NCBI RefSeq assembly: GCF_004322755.1
Contig: NZ_CP036401.1
Location: forward strand, 248,001 to 312,000
Length of the DNA stretch: 64,000 nucleotides
Source: Pseudoduganella albidiflava
Lineage (GTDB): Bacteria > Pseudomonadota > Gammaproteobacteria > Burkholderiales > Burkholderiaceae_D
Reading direction: 5' to 3'
Part shown: piece after piece, positions 48,603-57,351 of the stretch
Layout: every line of letters starts with the position of its first letter
Numbering within the stretch: position 1 is the stretch's first letter
Made by a program: the position numbers and the translations under genes
Notes under the pieces: model-generated
What the model saw: only the letters and a program-made list of their open reading frames with translations
The model's database searches: none
Told to the model about the DNA's origin: nothing

Positions 48603-50006
48603 ATGAAGCTGAACGAGCCCGTAAGCCAGCAAGGCGCTGGCCAGCGCGCCGCCGCACCCGCCGGTAAATACCGTTGGACGATCTGCGCGCTGCTGTTCTT
48701 TGCCACCACCGTCAACTATCTTGACCGCCAGGTACTCTCCCTGCTGGCGCCGCAGCTCTCGAAGGAATTCAACTGGTCCAACTCGGACTACGCCAATATC
48801 ACCGCCGCTTTCCAGTTCGTCTACGCGCTGTCGATGGTGTTCGCCGGCCCGATCGTGGACAAGCTCGGCACCAAGAAAGCCTACCTGTGGGCGATCGCCA
48901 TCTGGTCCGGCGGCGCCATCCTGCATGCCTACTCGGTACCGATGGGCAATGCGGTCGGCACCGCGATGGGTGCGCTGGGCATGGTGGCCGCACCGGCTTC
49001 CATCGTCGGCTTCATCATCTCGCGCGCCGTGCTGGCGGTCGGCGAGGCCGGCAACTTCCCGGCCGCGATCAAGGCCACCGCTGAATTCTTCCCGAAAAAG
49101 GAACGGGCCTTCGCGACCGGCATCTTCAACTCCGGCGCCAACGTGGGTGCGATCCTGGCGCCGCTGACGGTGCCGCCGATCGCCATCTACTGGGGCTGGC
49201 AGGCGGCGTTCATCGCCATCGGCGCCATCGGATTCGTCTGGATGATCTTCTGGCACCTGATGTTCGACTCGCCGGAGAAGAAACTGTCGGCCGACGAACT
49301 GGCCTATGTGCGCAGCGATTCCGGTACCGGCGCCACCGCGGCGGCACCAGTCGGTGCCAAGAAGGTGCCCTGGACCAAGCTGCTGACGTATCGCCAGACC
49401 TGGGCGTTCGCCGGCGGCAAGTTCCTGACCGACGGCATCTGGTGGTTCTTCCTGTTCTGGCTGCCGAAATACCTGGCCGCCGAATACCAGATGGGTCCTG
49501 GCGACATCGTGGTCCCGCTGGCCGTGCTGTACAGCATGACGATGTTCGGCAGTATCGGCGGCGGTTATTTCCCCGCCTACTTCATGAACCGCGGCTATTC
49601 GCCGTATGACGGCCGCATGAAGGCGATGCTGGTGATCGCGCTGTTCCCGCTGGTGGTACTGGCCGCGCAGCCGCTGGGCTCGATCAGCTTCTGGGTTCCC
49701 GTCATCCTGATCGGCATCGGCGCCTCGGCGCACCAGGCCTGGTCGGCCAACCTGTTCACCACCGTGTCCGACATGTTCCCGCAGCGTACCGTGGCTTCCG
49801 TGGTGGGCATCGGCGGCATGGCCGGCGGCCTGGGCGGCGTGGCCGTGTCCAAGCTGGGCGGCTGGCTGTTCGACTACTACGGCGCGCAGGGCAGCCTGTC
49901 CACCGGCTACATGATCATGTTCACGCTGTGCGCGGTGGCTTACCTGCTGGCCTGGTTCCTGATGAAGGCGCTGGTGCCGCACCACAAGGAAATCACCGAC
50001 CTGTAA
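48603..50006 (+). CDS. ExuT-like MFS hexuronate transporter
   Basis: A 467-residue 12-TM transporter of the ACS family of the MFS. The N-terminal KYRWTICALLFFATTVNYLDRQ (in part: FFATTVNYLDRQVLSLL) and the loops GPIVDKLGTKKAY and FPKKERAFATGIFNSG resemble hexuronate transporters (ExuT) and related aldarate transporters. It likely imports glucuronate, galacturonate or an aldarate by proton symport. The start at 48603 is preferred; a GTG at 48594 is possible. The mutarotase gene follows after 10 nt. The operator at 48506 links it to kdgD. Confidence 0.88.
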   Translation: MKLNEPVSQQGAGQRAAAPAGKYRWTICALLFFATTVNYLDRQVLSLLAPQLSKEFNWSNSDYANITAAFQFVYALSMVFAGPIVDKLGTKKAYLWAIAIWSGGAILHAYSVPMGNAVGTAMGALGMVAAPASIVGFIISRAVLAVGEAGNFPAAIKATAEFFPKKERAFATGIFNSGANVGAILAPLTVPPIAIYWGWQAAFIAIGAIGFVWMIFWHLMFDSPEKKLSADELAYVRSDSGTGATAAAPVGAKKVPWTKLLTYRQTWAFAGGKFLTDGIWWFFLFWLPKYLAAEYQMGPGDIVVPLAVLYSMTMFGSIGGGYFPAYFMNRGYSPYDGRMKAMLVIALFPLVVLAAQPLGSISFWVPVILIGIGASAHQAWSANLFTTVSDMFPQRTVASVVGIGGMAGGLGGVAVSKLGGWLFDYYGAQGSLSTGYMIMFTLCAVAYLLAWFLMKALVPHHKEITDL

Positions 50007-50016
50007 CAAGGGACCC

Positions 50017-51207
50017 ATGATCCGTCCATCCATCACGATGGCCGCACTGGCGCTGGCATGGGCCGGCGCCGCGGCAGGCGAAGGCCGACCCGCCACGCCC
50101 TCCGGTGTCCAGGTGCGGCCCTTCGGTACGCTGGCCACCGGCCAGGCCATCGAACAGGTCACGCTGACCAACGGGCGCGGCATGACGCTGTCGACCATCG
50201 ACTACGGTGCCACGATCACCGGCGCCACGGTGGCCGACCGCACCGGCCGCCGCGCCAACGTGATCCTCGACCAGCCCGACCTCGCCACCTACGAGCGCTC
50301 GAAAACCAAGCATGCGGCCGTCATCGGCCGCTATGCCGGCCGCATCGCCAATGCCCGCTATACGCTCGATGGCAAGACCGTCGAACTGATCCCGAACGCC
50401 CGCGGCATGACCATCCACGGCGGCCCCGACGGCTACGAGAAGCGGGTCTGGAAACGGCGCGATTTCGCCGACCAGGACTCGCTCGGTTCCGTCTACACGC
50501 TGGTCAGCCCGGACGGCGACCAGCGCTTCCCCGGCACGCTGACGATCGACGTCACTTACCGGCTGCAGCGGGCGAGCGACGAATTCTCGATCGAGTACGC
50601 GGCGCGCACCGACAAGCCTACCGTCCTCAACCTCACCAACCACGGCTATTTCAACCTGGCCGGCGCCGGCAGCGGCGGCTTGCAGACGCACCGTTTCTGC
50701 ATCGCCGCGCAGCGCTACGCGGTGACGGACGACCAGCGGCTGCCGAGCGGCGAACTGGCGCCGGTGGCCGGCACCCCGCTGGACCTGCGGCGGCCCACCG
50801 ACATCACACCCTTGCTGGCGCAGCCCGCCGGCACGCTGGCACCGCCGCGCGGCTTCGATCACAGCTATGTGTTCGACCATCCGGCCGGCACGCTGGCGCG
50901 GGTCGCCGTGATCGACGAGACGGCCAGCGGGCGGCGCCTGGAAATCCTCACCACCGAGCCCTCCGCCCAGTTCTATACGGGCAATGGCTTCAACGGCACG
51001 GAGCGGGGCAGCAGCGGCCGTCCCTACCGCCAGCATGACGGTTTCGCCTTCGAGACCCAGCACCTGCCCGACAGCCCGAACCATCCGTCGTTCCCGAGCA
51101 CGGCGCTGTACCCGGGGCAGGAATTCAAGTCGGTGACGACGTTCCGCTTCTCGGCAGTCGCGGCGGGCGCCGCGCCCGGCGCCTGCATGCCGGCCAGCAG
51201 CCAATGA
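50017..51207 (+). CDS. exported aldose 1-epimerase (mutarotase)
   Basis: A 396-residue GalM-type enzyme interconverting sugar anomers. A signal peptide (ALALAWAGAAAGEG, cleavage ~21) indicates a periplasmic location. Motifs are LSTIDYGATITG, KHAAVIGRYAGRIANA, MTIHGGPDGYEKRVW, TNHGYFNLAG (His), DHSYVFD, and FETQHLPDSPNHPSFP with the catalytic Glu. AAGGGA precedes the ATG. It follows the transporter in one operon, suggesting the imported sugar is anomerised in the periplasm. It ends 5 nt before a long hairpin. Confidence 0.9.
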   Translation: MIRPSITMAALALAWAGAAAGEGRPATPSGVQVRPFGTLATGQAIEQVTLTNGRGMTLSTIDYGATITGATVADRTGRRANVILDQPDLATYERSKTKHAAVIGRYAGRIANARYTLDGKTVELIPNARGMTIHGGPDGYEKRVWKRRDFADQDSLGSVYTLVSPDGDQRFPGTLTIDVTYRLQRASDEFSIEYAARTDKPTVLNLTNHGYFNLAGAGSGGLQTHRFCIAAQRYAVTDDQRLPSGELAPVAGTPLDLRRPTDITPLLAQPAGTLAPPRGFDHSYVFDHPAGTLARVAVIDETASGRRLEILTTEPSAQFYTGNGFNGTERGSSGRPYRQHDGFAFETQHLPDSPNHPSFPSTALYPGQEFKSVTTFRFSAVAAGAAPGACMPASSQ

Positions 51208-51212
51208 TGTGC

Positions 51213-51265
51213 CGGCATCGGCCACGATTTCCGGATGATGCATCCGGAAATCGTGGCCGATGCCG
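51213..51265. terminator. 25-bp perfect inverted repeat after the mutarotase gene
   Basis: Arms 51213-51237 and 51241-51265 are exact complements around the loop ATG, beginning CGGCATCGGCCACGATTTCC and continuing GGATG. There is no T-run. It probably protects the 3' end or terminates transcription in both directions. Confidence 0.6.
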
Positions 51266-51322
51266 CCTTTCCGCCGACCGGGAGTACTGCCGTGCGCTGG
51301 AACGCGTTATCATGCGAACGAA

Positions 51323-51336
51323 GTTAAACGTTTTAC
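51323..51336. promoter_or_regulatory. LacI-type operator candidate
   Basis: GTTAAACGTTTTAC, a near-perfect palindrome centred on CG (AAACGTTT core), typical of LacI-family operators. It lies 73 nt upstream of the LacI-type gene, so autoregulation is likely. Confidence 0.5.
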
Positions 51337-51408
51337 AAGCGCATTTCCGCCGATTGCTTTCCTGCCGGGCGCCGGGTTAAGATCGCCGGCACCCCTGGCG
51401 ACCCCATC

Positions 51409-52401
51409 ATGAAAAAACCCATCCCGACCATTCGCGACGTGGCTGCCGCCGCCGGCGTTTCAACCGCCACCATTTCCAAGTTCATCAACGGCACGCAGCG
51501 CTTTTCGCCGCCGGTGGAAGCCCGTATCGCCGACGTGATCGGCCAGCTGGGCTACCGCTCCAACCCGCTGGCGCAATCGATGATCACGGGGAAGACGAAA
51601 ACCGTCGGGCTGTCCGTGCTGGACGTCAGCAACCCCCACTTCACCAGCATCGTCAAGGGCGCCAACCGGGTGGCGCAGGCGCACGGCTATACGGTGCTGC
51701 TGGTGGATACGGAGGAGAACCCGGACCGCGAGCGGCCATTGCTGGAAGCGCTGTCGCGCCGCGTCGACGGCCTGATCATCTTTTCGCGCATGCCCGATGC
51801 CGAGCTGGAATGGCTGGCCGGCCTCGACAAGCCGCTGGTGTTCTTCGGCCGCCTGCCGCGCCTCACGCTGCCCACGGTGGCCAGCGACGACCACCGCGGC
51901 GCCTACATGATGACGCGCCACCTCGTCACGCTGGGGCACAAGCGCTTCGCCTACATGGGCTTTTCCCGCTCGCGCCGCGACGAGGAGCGCATGGGCGGCG
52001 TGAAGGAATGCCTGGCCGCGCACGGGCTGGAACTGGCGGTCTACGATGCCGCCACGCCCTCCGCGCACGAAGGCGAGCGGCTGTGCCCGGAAATGATGCT
52101 GGGCGCCGAGCACCCGGATGCGCTGGTGTGCTACAACGACCTGATGGCACTCGGCTTCATGAAGGCGGCGCAGACGCTGGGCTTCCGCATCCCGGCCGAT
52201 ATCTCCGTGGCCGGTGTCGACAATATCGTCTACGGCAACTACACCTCGCCACCACTGACCACGGTGGACCTGCACAGCGAGCGGATGGGCGTGGCGGCCA
52301 TGGAAAAGCTGCTCGACACGATCGCCGGCCGGCCAACCGAGCCGTTCACGCTGATCGAACCGCAACTGATCCTGCGCGGCTCCACCACCAGCAGAAATTA
52401 A
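51409..52401 (+). CDS. LacI family transcriptional regulator
   Basis: A 330-residue regulator. The HTH (~6-30) reads TIRDVAAAAGVSTATISKF with the hinge following. The effector domain (~60-330) contains GLSVLDVSNPHFTSIVKGA, DGLIIFSRMP, VASDDHRGAYMM, GHKRFAYMGFS, ALVCYNDLMALGFM and VAGVDNIVYGNYTSPPLTTV. The ligand is probably a sugar or sugar acid, given its place beside the uronate genes; which one cannot be read. It is monocistronic, followed by palindromic repeats. Confidence 0.93.
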   Translation: MKKPIPTIRDVAAAAGVSTATISKFINGTQRFSPPVEARIADVIGQLGYRSNPLAQSMITGKTKTVGLSVLDVSNPHFTSIVKGANRVAQAHGYTVLLVDTEENPDRERPLLEALSRRVDGLIIFSRMPDAELEWLAGLDKPLVFFGRLPRLTLPTVASDDHRGAYMMTRHLVTLGHKRFAYMGFSRSRRDEERMGGVKECLAAHGLELAVYDAATPSAHEGERLCPEMMLGAEHPDALVCYNDLMALGFMKAAQTLGFRIPADISVAGVDNIVYGNYTSPPLTTVDLHSERMGVAAMEKLLDTIAGRPTEPFTLIEPQLILRGSTTSRN

Positions 52402-52420
52402 GCACCGCACTGCCACGAGC

Positions 52421-52501
52421 AACATTTCCCGAAAAACGGTGACAGTCACCATTTTTATTGCAACGATTCCCGAAAACCGGTGACAGGCTCCGATTCTTTT
52501 G
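52421..52501. repeat. short palindromic repeat, family 2 (two tandem copies)
   Basis: The first (52421-52456) has CATTTCCCG, GAAAAACGGTGACAGTCACC and ATTTTT; the perfect core GGTGACAGTCACC is at 52438-52450. The second (52465-52501) has TTCCCGAAAACCGGTGACAG and GCTCCGATTCTTTT. Both resemble 1926-1986. Confidence 0.7.
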
Positions 52502-52612
52502 AAAGATTTCCTGGCTGCCGGAATGGCTGGCCTTTGGACCGTCCGGTGAACTTGCAATGCGCGGACGAAGAACCGTTTACGATGGCATTTTCCTGACCAG
52601 AACAACCACCGC

Positions 52613-52996
52613 ATGCCACACTTGAGAATCGAATACACCGGCAATCTCGACGGCCACGTCGACATGCAGGCGCTGTGCAACGTGCTGTGCCGCACGCTGA
52701 CGCAATTCCAGGACGAGACCGGCAATTCCGTCTTCCCGCTGACTGGCACCCGCGTGCTGGCCTATCCCGCGCCGTACGCCGCCGTGGCAGACGGCGCCCC
52801 CGACCGCGCCTTCCTCTACCTGCTGATGCGCATTGCCCCCGGCCGACCGCAGCCGTTGCTGGATGCCGTCGGCAAGGCGCTGCTGGCGCAGCTCGACTGC
52901 ACGCTGGCGCCGATCACCGCCTTGCGCTCGATCCGGGCGACCCTGCAGTTCGACGAGGGCCGGCCCGTATATGAAGGGAAGTGGGCGTCGGCCTGA
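52613..52996 (+). CDS. 5-carboxymethyl-2-hydroxymuconate isomerase-like tautomerase
   Basis: A 127-residue protein resembling CHMI (HpaF), of the tautomerase superfamily with catalytic Pro1 after Met removal (MPHLRIEY). Similarity features are the N-terminal P, a TGTRVLAYP segment, and DRAFLYLLMRIAPGRPQPLLDAVGKAL (in part: FLYLLMRIAPGR). CHMI works in homoprotocatechuate degradation, but no other hpa genes are nearby. It is an orphan in this window, so the specific substrate is uncertain. No clear strong RBS is seen. Confidence 0.75.
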   Translation: MPHLRIEYTGNLDGHVDMQALCNVLCRTLTQFQDETGNSVFPLTGTRVLAYPAPYAAVADGAPDRAFLYLLMRIAPGRPQPLLDAVGKALLAQLDCTLAPITALRSIRATLQFDEGRPVYEGKWASA

Positions 52997-53119
52997 GCCG
53001 TTGGCGGCGGGGCCTGGATGCGGGAGAGGTTTGCGTGCCCTGACGGACGCCGGATGAACCGCGGCGGCGCCGCGCCAGTGCCAGCATGATGGCCTATCGC
53101 AATACGGAGATCAGCCAGA

Positions 53120-53168
53120 CAGTAAAGATGACCGCCTAGCGAACCGCTAACGCGGAGTAACTTTACTG
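53120..53168 (+). promoter_or_regulatory. nested inverted repeat before the small membrane protein
   Basis: The outer arms CAGTAAAG (53120-53127) and CTTTACTG (53161-53168) enclose CCGC and GCGG, and an inner TAGCG-AAC-CGCTA hairpin. The right arm abuts GGAGGG, the RBS of the gene at 53179. Confidence 0.45.
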
Positions 53169-53178
53169 GAGGGAAAAG

Positions 53179-53454
53179 ATGAGTCTCATGGTGGAATTCG
53201 GAGGTTTTCTCGGCGGTGTCCTGACTGAGTGCGCAGAGCGATACAAGTGGAGTGGGCGCAAGATTTTTGTCATCACATTCCTGTCGTTCTTCTTGTCGAT
53301 TGCGCTCTACATTCTTCTCGTTCCACCCCTAAAGGATATCTGGAGTTGCCTGCTGGTTGCTGCTGCTAGCAGTGGCGTACACGGCGTTATTTGCGTGGCA
53401 TTGATCAGCTATGCGAGACGTCGCGAGCGGAGAAAATCGGATATGCAGGAATAG
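53179..53454 (+). CDS. small two-helix membrane protein, unknown
   Basis: A 91-residue protein with two membrane segments (~28-48 FVITFLSFFLSIALYILLV, and ~57-78 LLVAAASSGVHGVICVALI) and a basic C-terminus (RRRERRKSD). It has a strong RBS, GGAGGG, 7 nt before ATG. GC content is visibly lower than in its neighbours and codon choice is more relaxed, which suggests transfer or weak selection. No family is recognised. The hairpin upstream might control its expression. Confidence 0.7.
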   Translation: MSLMVEFGGFLGGVLTECAERYKWSGRKIFVITFLSFFLSIALYILLVPPLKDIWSCLLVAAASSGVHGVICVALISYARRRERRKSDMQE

Positions 53455-53553
53455 TCCGGCCCGTCGGTCACCATTGCGACAGGGCGGCACCGAAGTGCAT
53501 CACGGCGACAACTGCAAGCACCAGGCAATGCTGGCATTCCGGTGCCAGTGGAA

Positions 53554-53601
53554 CCAAAAAACAAAAGGGCCCGTGTCCAGTCCATGAACACGGGCCCTTC
53601 T
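53554..53601 (-). terminator. intrinsic terminator of the kdgD operon
   Basis: Arms 53567-53578 and 53590-53601 (AAGGGCCCGTGT and its complement). On the minus strand it is followed by a T-rich run (TTTGTTTTTTGG, ending ~53554), 25 nt downstream of the SMP-30 gene. Confidence 0.9.
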
Positions 53602-53625
53602 TTACAGCGGGTAAAACGAATTACA

Positions 53626-54510
53626 TCAGAACGCGCACGAAGCGTCCGCCAACCCCTGCACGCCGGGATTCAGCAAGATGACACTGCCACCCCATTCGGC
53701 ATCTTCCGGCTTGCCGGAAACGATCGAGGTGACGATCATCGTCCGCAGGTCGGCGCCACCGAACGTGCACATCGACGGTTTCGCGAACGGCACGTCGATG
53801 CGGCGGTCCAGCTTGCCGGCAGGCGTGAAGCGGAGCAGGGCGCCGGCATCGTTCGCGCAGATCCAGTAACAGCCATCGGCATCGACCACGGCGCCATCGG
53901 GACGGCCCACGTGATCGGCCAAGTTGGCGAACACGCGGCGGTTCGACGGGATCCCCGTGGCGGTGTCGTAATCGAAGGCCCAGATCAGGCGGCTCTTCGG
54001 ATGCGAATCGGACAGGTACATCGTCTTGCCATCCGGCGACCACGACAGGCCATTCTGCGTCAGCAGGCCCGACACCACCGGTTGCGACAGGCCGTTGCCA
54101 TCGTAGCGGTACAGCTGCCCGATGTCCTTCGCGGCAGCCATGTCCATGAACATGGTGCCGCTCCAGAAGCGGCCTTGGCGGTCGGTGCGGCCATCGTTGA
54201 AGCGCATGCCCGCGCCGAGATCGTCCGGCTTGCCCAGCAGCGTGGTGGCCACCGTGCCGTTGTCGAACAGGTCGACGTCGTACATGCCGGTTTCCATGCC
54301 GGCGATCAGGCCGCCACGGACACGGGGTGCCACGCAGCCGGCCATCTCGGGCAGGTCCCACGAGCGCGCCTTGCCGGCGGCATCGAGCCGCCAGACGCGT
54401 TTCGCGGGAATGTCGACCCAGTACCACGCCCGGGCAGCGGCATCCCACGCCGGGCTTTCGCCCGTCGTGCAATGCACGCCGTCGATACGTTCGATCGACG
54501 GGTTCGCCAT
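53626..54510 (-). CDS. SMP-30/gluconolactonase family lactonase
   Basis: A 294-residue six-bladed beta-propeller lactonase. Metal ligands by family pattern are Glu18 (TGESPAW), Asn ~104 (RFNDGRTD), Asn ~151 (TQNGLSWSPDG), and Asp ~202 (GRPDGAVVDADG). It would hydrolyse an aldonolactone or aldarolactone, consistent with a glucaro- or galactarolactone formed by uronate dehydrogenase. The ATG overlaps the dehydrogenase stop by one base (TAATG). It is the third and last gene of the operon. Confidence 0.9.
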   Translation of the reverse strand: MANPSIERIDGVHCTTGESPAWDAAARAWYWVDIPAKRVWRLDAAGKARSWDLPEMAGCVAPRVRGGLIAGMETGMYDVDLFDNGTVATTLLGKPDDLGAGMRFNDGRTDRQGRFWSGTMFMDMAAAKDIGQLYRYDGNGLSQPVVSGLLTQNGLSWSPDGKTMYLSDSHPKSRLIWAFDYDTATGIPSNRRVFANLADHVGRPDGAVVDADGCYWICANDAGALLRFTPAGKLDRRIDVPFAKPSMCTFGGADLRTMIVTSIVSGKPEDAEWGGSVILLNPGVQGLADASCAF

Positions 54511-56090
54511 TACTTCAGCACCAGCTCGCCGTCGACGACGCGCGGGATGCCCAGCGAATTGGCGCTGTCCAGCGCGGCCGGCAGCAGCTCGGCCGGCACG
54601 TCCTGGTACGAGACCGGGCGCAGGAAGCGATCGATCGCGGACGCGCCCACCGAGGTGGAGCGGCTGTCGGACGTGGACGGGAACGGGCCGCCGTGCACCA
54701 TGGCGTGCGACACTTCCACGCCGGTGCCGAAGCCGTTGAACAGGATACGGCCAGCCTTGCGCTCCAGGGTCGGCAGCAGCTTTTTCGCGACGGCGATGTC
54801 ATTGCCGGTGGCGTGCACGGCGGCGGTCAGCTGACCTTCGACGTGTTCTGCTACCGCTACCAGTTGGGCTTCGTCTTTGACGCGGATCAGCAGCGACGTC
54901 GGGCCAAAGATCTCGCCTTCCAGTTCCGGCTTGGCCAGGAAATGTTCGCCCGAGGTTTCGTACAGTGCAGCAACGGCGCCGCACGGCACTTCGCTCGTCT
55001 TGCCCTGGCCAACCAGCTTCACGCCTTCGATGCCGGCCAGTTGCGCCACGCCCTTGTTGTAGGCGGAGTGGATGCCAGGAGTCAGCATCGTGGCGGCACC
55101 CTTGGCGGCCAGCGCGACTTTCACGCCTTCCAGGAACTTGTCCAGTGCCGGGGAGTCGATCGCGATCAGCAGGCCCGGGTTGGTGCAGAACTGGCCTGCG
55201 CCCAGGGTCAGCGAATCGGCGAATTGCTGCGGCAGCTTTTCGTTGGCGTTCAGCGCGCCTTCCAAGATGAACACCGGGTTGATCGAGCTCATCTCCGCAT
55301 ACACGGGGATCGGCTCTTCACGGGCAGCGGCGGTCTTCATCAGTGCCACGCCGCCGGCGCGCGAACCGGTGAAGCCCACGGCCTTGATGGCCGGGTTGCT
55401 GACCAGGTTCTGGCCGATGGTCTGGCCCGAGCCGATCAGCATCGAGAACACGCCTTCCGGCATGTCGCAGTCGATGGCGGCTTGCTGCACGGCTTTTGCC
55501 ACCAGCTCGGAGGTACCCAGGTGAGCCGAGTGCGCCTTGACGATGACCGGGCAACCCGCTGCCAGCGCGGACGCGGTGTCGCCACCGGCCACGGAGAAGG
55601 CCAGCGGGAAGTTGCTGGCGCCGAACACGGCAACCGGGCCCAGGCCGATCTTGCGCAGGCGGATGTCCGGGCGCGGTGCCGGAGCACGGTCCGGCAGGGC
55701 GGAGTCCAGCGTGGCGGTCAGGTAGCGGCCGTCACGCACGACTTTCGCGAACAGGCGCAGCTGATTGCAGGTGCGGCCACGCTCGCCTTCCAGGCGGGCC
55801 TGCGGCAGACCCGTTTCCTGCATCGCACGTTCGACCAGGGTCGCGCCCAGGTCCATGATGCGGTCAGCGATCGTTTCCAGGAACTTGGCACGCTGTTCCG
55901 GCGTCGTTTCGCGGTAGCGATCGAACGCCTCCCACGCCAGCTTGCAAGCCAGGTCCAGCTCGGCTTGGGAAGCCAGGCCGAAAGCCGGTTCGATCTGTTC
56001 GTTGCGCGACGGATCGATGGCCTTGACGGAGCCTTCCTTGCCGCTCACGACTGAGCGGCCAATGATCATTTCACCTTTAATCTGCTGCAT
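54510..56090 (-). CDS. 2-oxoglutarate semialdehyde dehydrogenase (aldehyde dehydrogenase family)
   Basis: A 526-residue NAD(P)-dependent aldehyde dehydrogenase of the KGSADH class. Visible residues are the catalytic Cys in [10 protein letters not shown], Glu in [10 protein letters not shown], the [20 protein letters not shown] segment, [24 protein letters not shown], and a late GPTSLLIRV. The long N-terminus and the AAFGLAS-like start match the oxidative-aldarate enzymes that oxidise 2,5-dioxopentanoate to 2-oxoglutarate. KdgD immediately upstream makes that substrate, so the assignment is strong. Confidence 0.92.
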   Translation of the reverse strand: MQQIKGEMIIGRSVVSGKEGSVKAIDPSRNEQIEPAFGLASQAELDLACKLAWEAFDRYRETTPEQRAKFLETIADRIMDLGATLVERAMQETGLPQARLEGERGRTCNQLRLFAKVVRDGRYLTATLDSALPDRAPAPRPDIRLRKIGLGPVAVFGASNFPLAFSVAGGDTASALAAGCPVIVKAHSAHLGTSELVAKAVQQAAIDCDMPEGVFSMLIGSGQTIGQNLVSNPAIKAVGFTGSRAGGVALMKTAAAREEPIPVYAEMSSINPVFILEGALNANEKLPQQFADSLTLGAGQFCTNPGLLIAIDSPALDKFLEGVKVALAAKGAATMLTPGIHSAYNKGVAQLAGIEGVKLVGQGKTSEVPCGAVAALYETSGEHFLAKPELEGEIFGPTSLLIRVKDEAQLVAVAEHVEGQLTAAVHATGNDIAVAKKLLPTLERKAGRILFNGFGTGVEVSHAMVHGGPFPSTSDSRSTSVGASAIDRFLRPVSYQDVPAELLPAALDSANSLGIPRVVDGELVLK

Positions 56091-56101
56091 GTGCTCTCCT
56101 T

Positions 56102-57013
56102 TTACTGCGGGCCTTGTGCTCGCATCAGTTTTTCCAGCATCGCGAATTCTTCTTCGTTCAGGTCGGTCAGCGGTGCGCGCACCGGACCGGCGTCGTAGCC
56201 TGCAATCTTCGCGCCGGCCTTGACGATCGACACTGCATAGCCGGCCTTGCGGTTGCGGATGGCCAGGTAAGGCAGGAAGAATTCGTCGATCAGACGGTTC
56301 TGGGTCGCGCGGTCATCGTTGGCGATCGCGTGATAGAAGTCCATCGCCAGCTTCGGCATGAAGTTGAAGACAGCCGACGAGTATACAGGGACTCCGAGCG
56401 CTTTGTACGCGGCCGCATAAATCTCCGCGGTCGGCAGGCCGCCCAGGTAGCTGAAGCGGTCGCCCATGCGGCGCCAGATCGACATCATCAGTTCGATGTC
56501 GCCGATGCCATCCTTGAAGCCGATCAGGTTCGGGTTGCGGTCGGCCAGCTTTTCCAGCGAGTCGGCGGTCAGGCGGCAGGCGCCGCGGTTGTACACGACC
56601 ACGCCGAAATCGACGGATTTGCAGACTTCTTCCACGTGGCGCACCAGGCCGTCCTGGCTGGCTTCGGTCAGGTAGTGCGGCAGCAGCAGGATGCCTTGCG
56701 CGCCGATTTTTTCCGCTTCCTGTGCGTAGGCGATCGCCTGGCGGGTCGGGCCACCGGCACCGGCCAGGATCGGCACCACGCCGCGGCAGGTATCGACGGC
56801 GGTCTTGATCACGTCGCCGTATTCGTTCGGGGTCAGCGAGAAGAACTCACCCGTGCCGCCGGCGGCGAACAGCGCCGATGCGCCGTACGGAGCCAGCCAC
56901 TCCAGGCGCTTCGCGTACGTATCCGCGCGGAAGTTGCCTTCCTGGTCGAAGTCCGTGACCGGGAACGACAGCAGGCCATGGTTCAGGATTTTTTGGAGTT
57001 CTAACGGTTGCAT
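56102..57013 (-). CDS. kdgD: 5-dehydro-4-deoxyglucarate dehydratase
   Basis: A 303-residue class I (DapA-like) lyase converting 5-dehydro-4-deoxy-D-glucarate to 2-oxoglutarate semialdehyde, water and CO2. The N-terminus [20 protein letters not shown] (20 residues) is typical of KdgD, with [11 protein letters not shown], the Tyr in VVVYNRGAC and the Schiff-base Lys in IGFKDGIGD. The start at 57013 matches the family; the frame runs on upstream over the operator. First gene of the kdgD-KGSADH-lactonase operon, with the operator at 57074-57093 61 nt upstream. Confidence 0.94.
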   Translation of the reverse strand: MQPLELQKILNHGLLSFPVTDFDQEGNFRADTYAKRLEWLAPYGASALFAAGGTGEFFSLTPNEYGDVIKTAVDTCRGVVPILAGAGGPTRQAIAYAQEAEKIGAQGILLLPHYLTEASQDGLVRHVEEVCKSVDFGVVVYNRGACRLTADSLEKLADRNPNLIGFKDGIGDIELMMSIWRRMGDRFSYLGGLPTAEIYAAAYKALGVPVYSSAVFNFMPKLAMDFYHAIANDDRATQNRLIDEFFLPYLAIRNRKAGYAVSIVKAGAKIAGYDAGPVRAPLTDLNEEEFAMLEKLMRAQGPQ

Positions 57014-57073
57014 GAGTGTCTCGCTTCTTTGATGAGTGGAACAACAGGTAAGGGGTTCTGATGGCTCGCCATC

Positions 57074-57093
57074 GTTGTATGACATCGTACAAC
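57074..57093. promoter_or_regulatory. GntR/FCD-type operator upstream of kdgD
   Basis: GTTGTATGACATCGTACAAC, arms GTTGTA/TACAAC. 19 of 20 bases match the reverse complement of the site at 48506-48525. It lies 61 nt upstream of the kdgD start codon. Confidence 0.72.
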
Positions 57094-57157
57094 CATATCG
57101 AAAGCAGGGCAAGCGTTTTGGTGCGAAGGTGTGCTTCAAAGATGGGATCAGTCCCTG

Positions 57158-57285
57158 ATGCCGTTAAGTTAGCGTACCGGACACATGTAAGTGCACGCAT
57201 ACACCCCAACAGCGAAGGGCTGGGGTCAGACCCGGCGGGTCTGACCCCGGAATTTGCACTTGGGGTGGCTTATCTAAGCGGCACT
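57158..57285 (+). repeat. MITE-like dispersed repeat, copy C
   Basis: The 128-bp copy has ends ATGCCGTTAAGTTAGC and CTTATCTAAGCGGCACT, which are imperfect inverted repeats. The central palindrome is 57222-57248 (12-bp arms, loop GGC). The outer pair CACCCCAA (57202) / TTGGGGTG (57260) is intact. It lies between the kdgD operator and the GntR gene. Confidence 0.87.
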
Positions 57286-57293
57286 AGGGCCTT

Positions 57294-57325
57294 CCCCATT
57301 TTTCTGGAAACATTGCTGGGGGACG
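57294..57325. repeat. short palindromic repeat, family 2 (degenerate)
   Basis: CCCCATTTTTCTGGAAACAT followed by GCTGGGGGACG. It resembles 1938-1980 and again sits directly beside a MITE-like copy. Confidence 0.45.
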
Positions 57326-57351
57326 CACGCCGGGGCGGCGCCCAGTCGACC

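Noticed and set aside
53120..53168. An integron attC-like site, because of nested inverted arms and CGCTAAC
   Set aside because: The canonical RYYYAAC and GTTRRRY core sites are not both present, there is no integrase gene, and the arms lie at an RBS.
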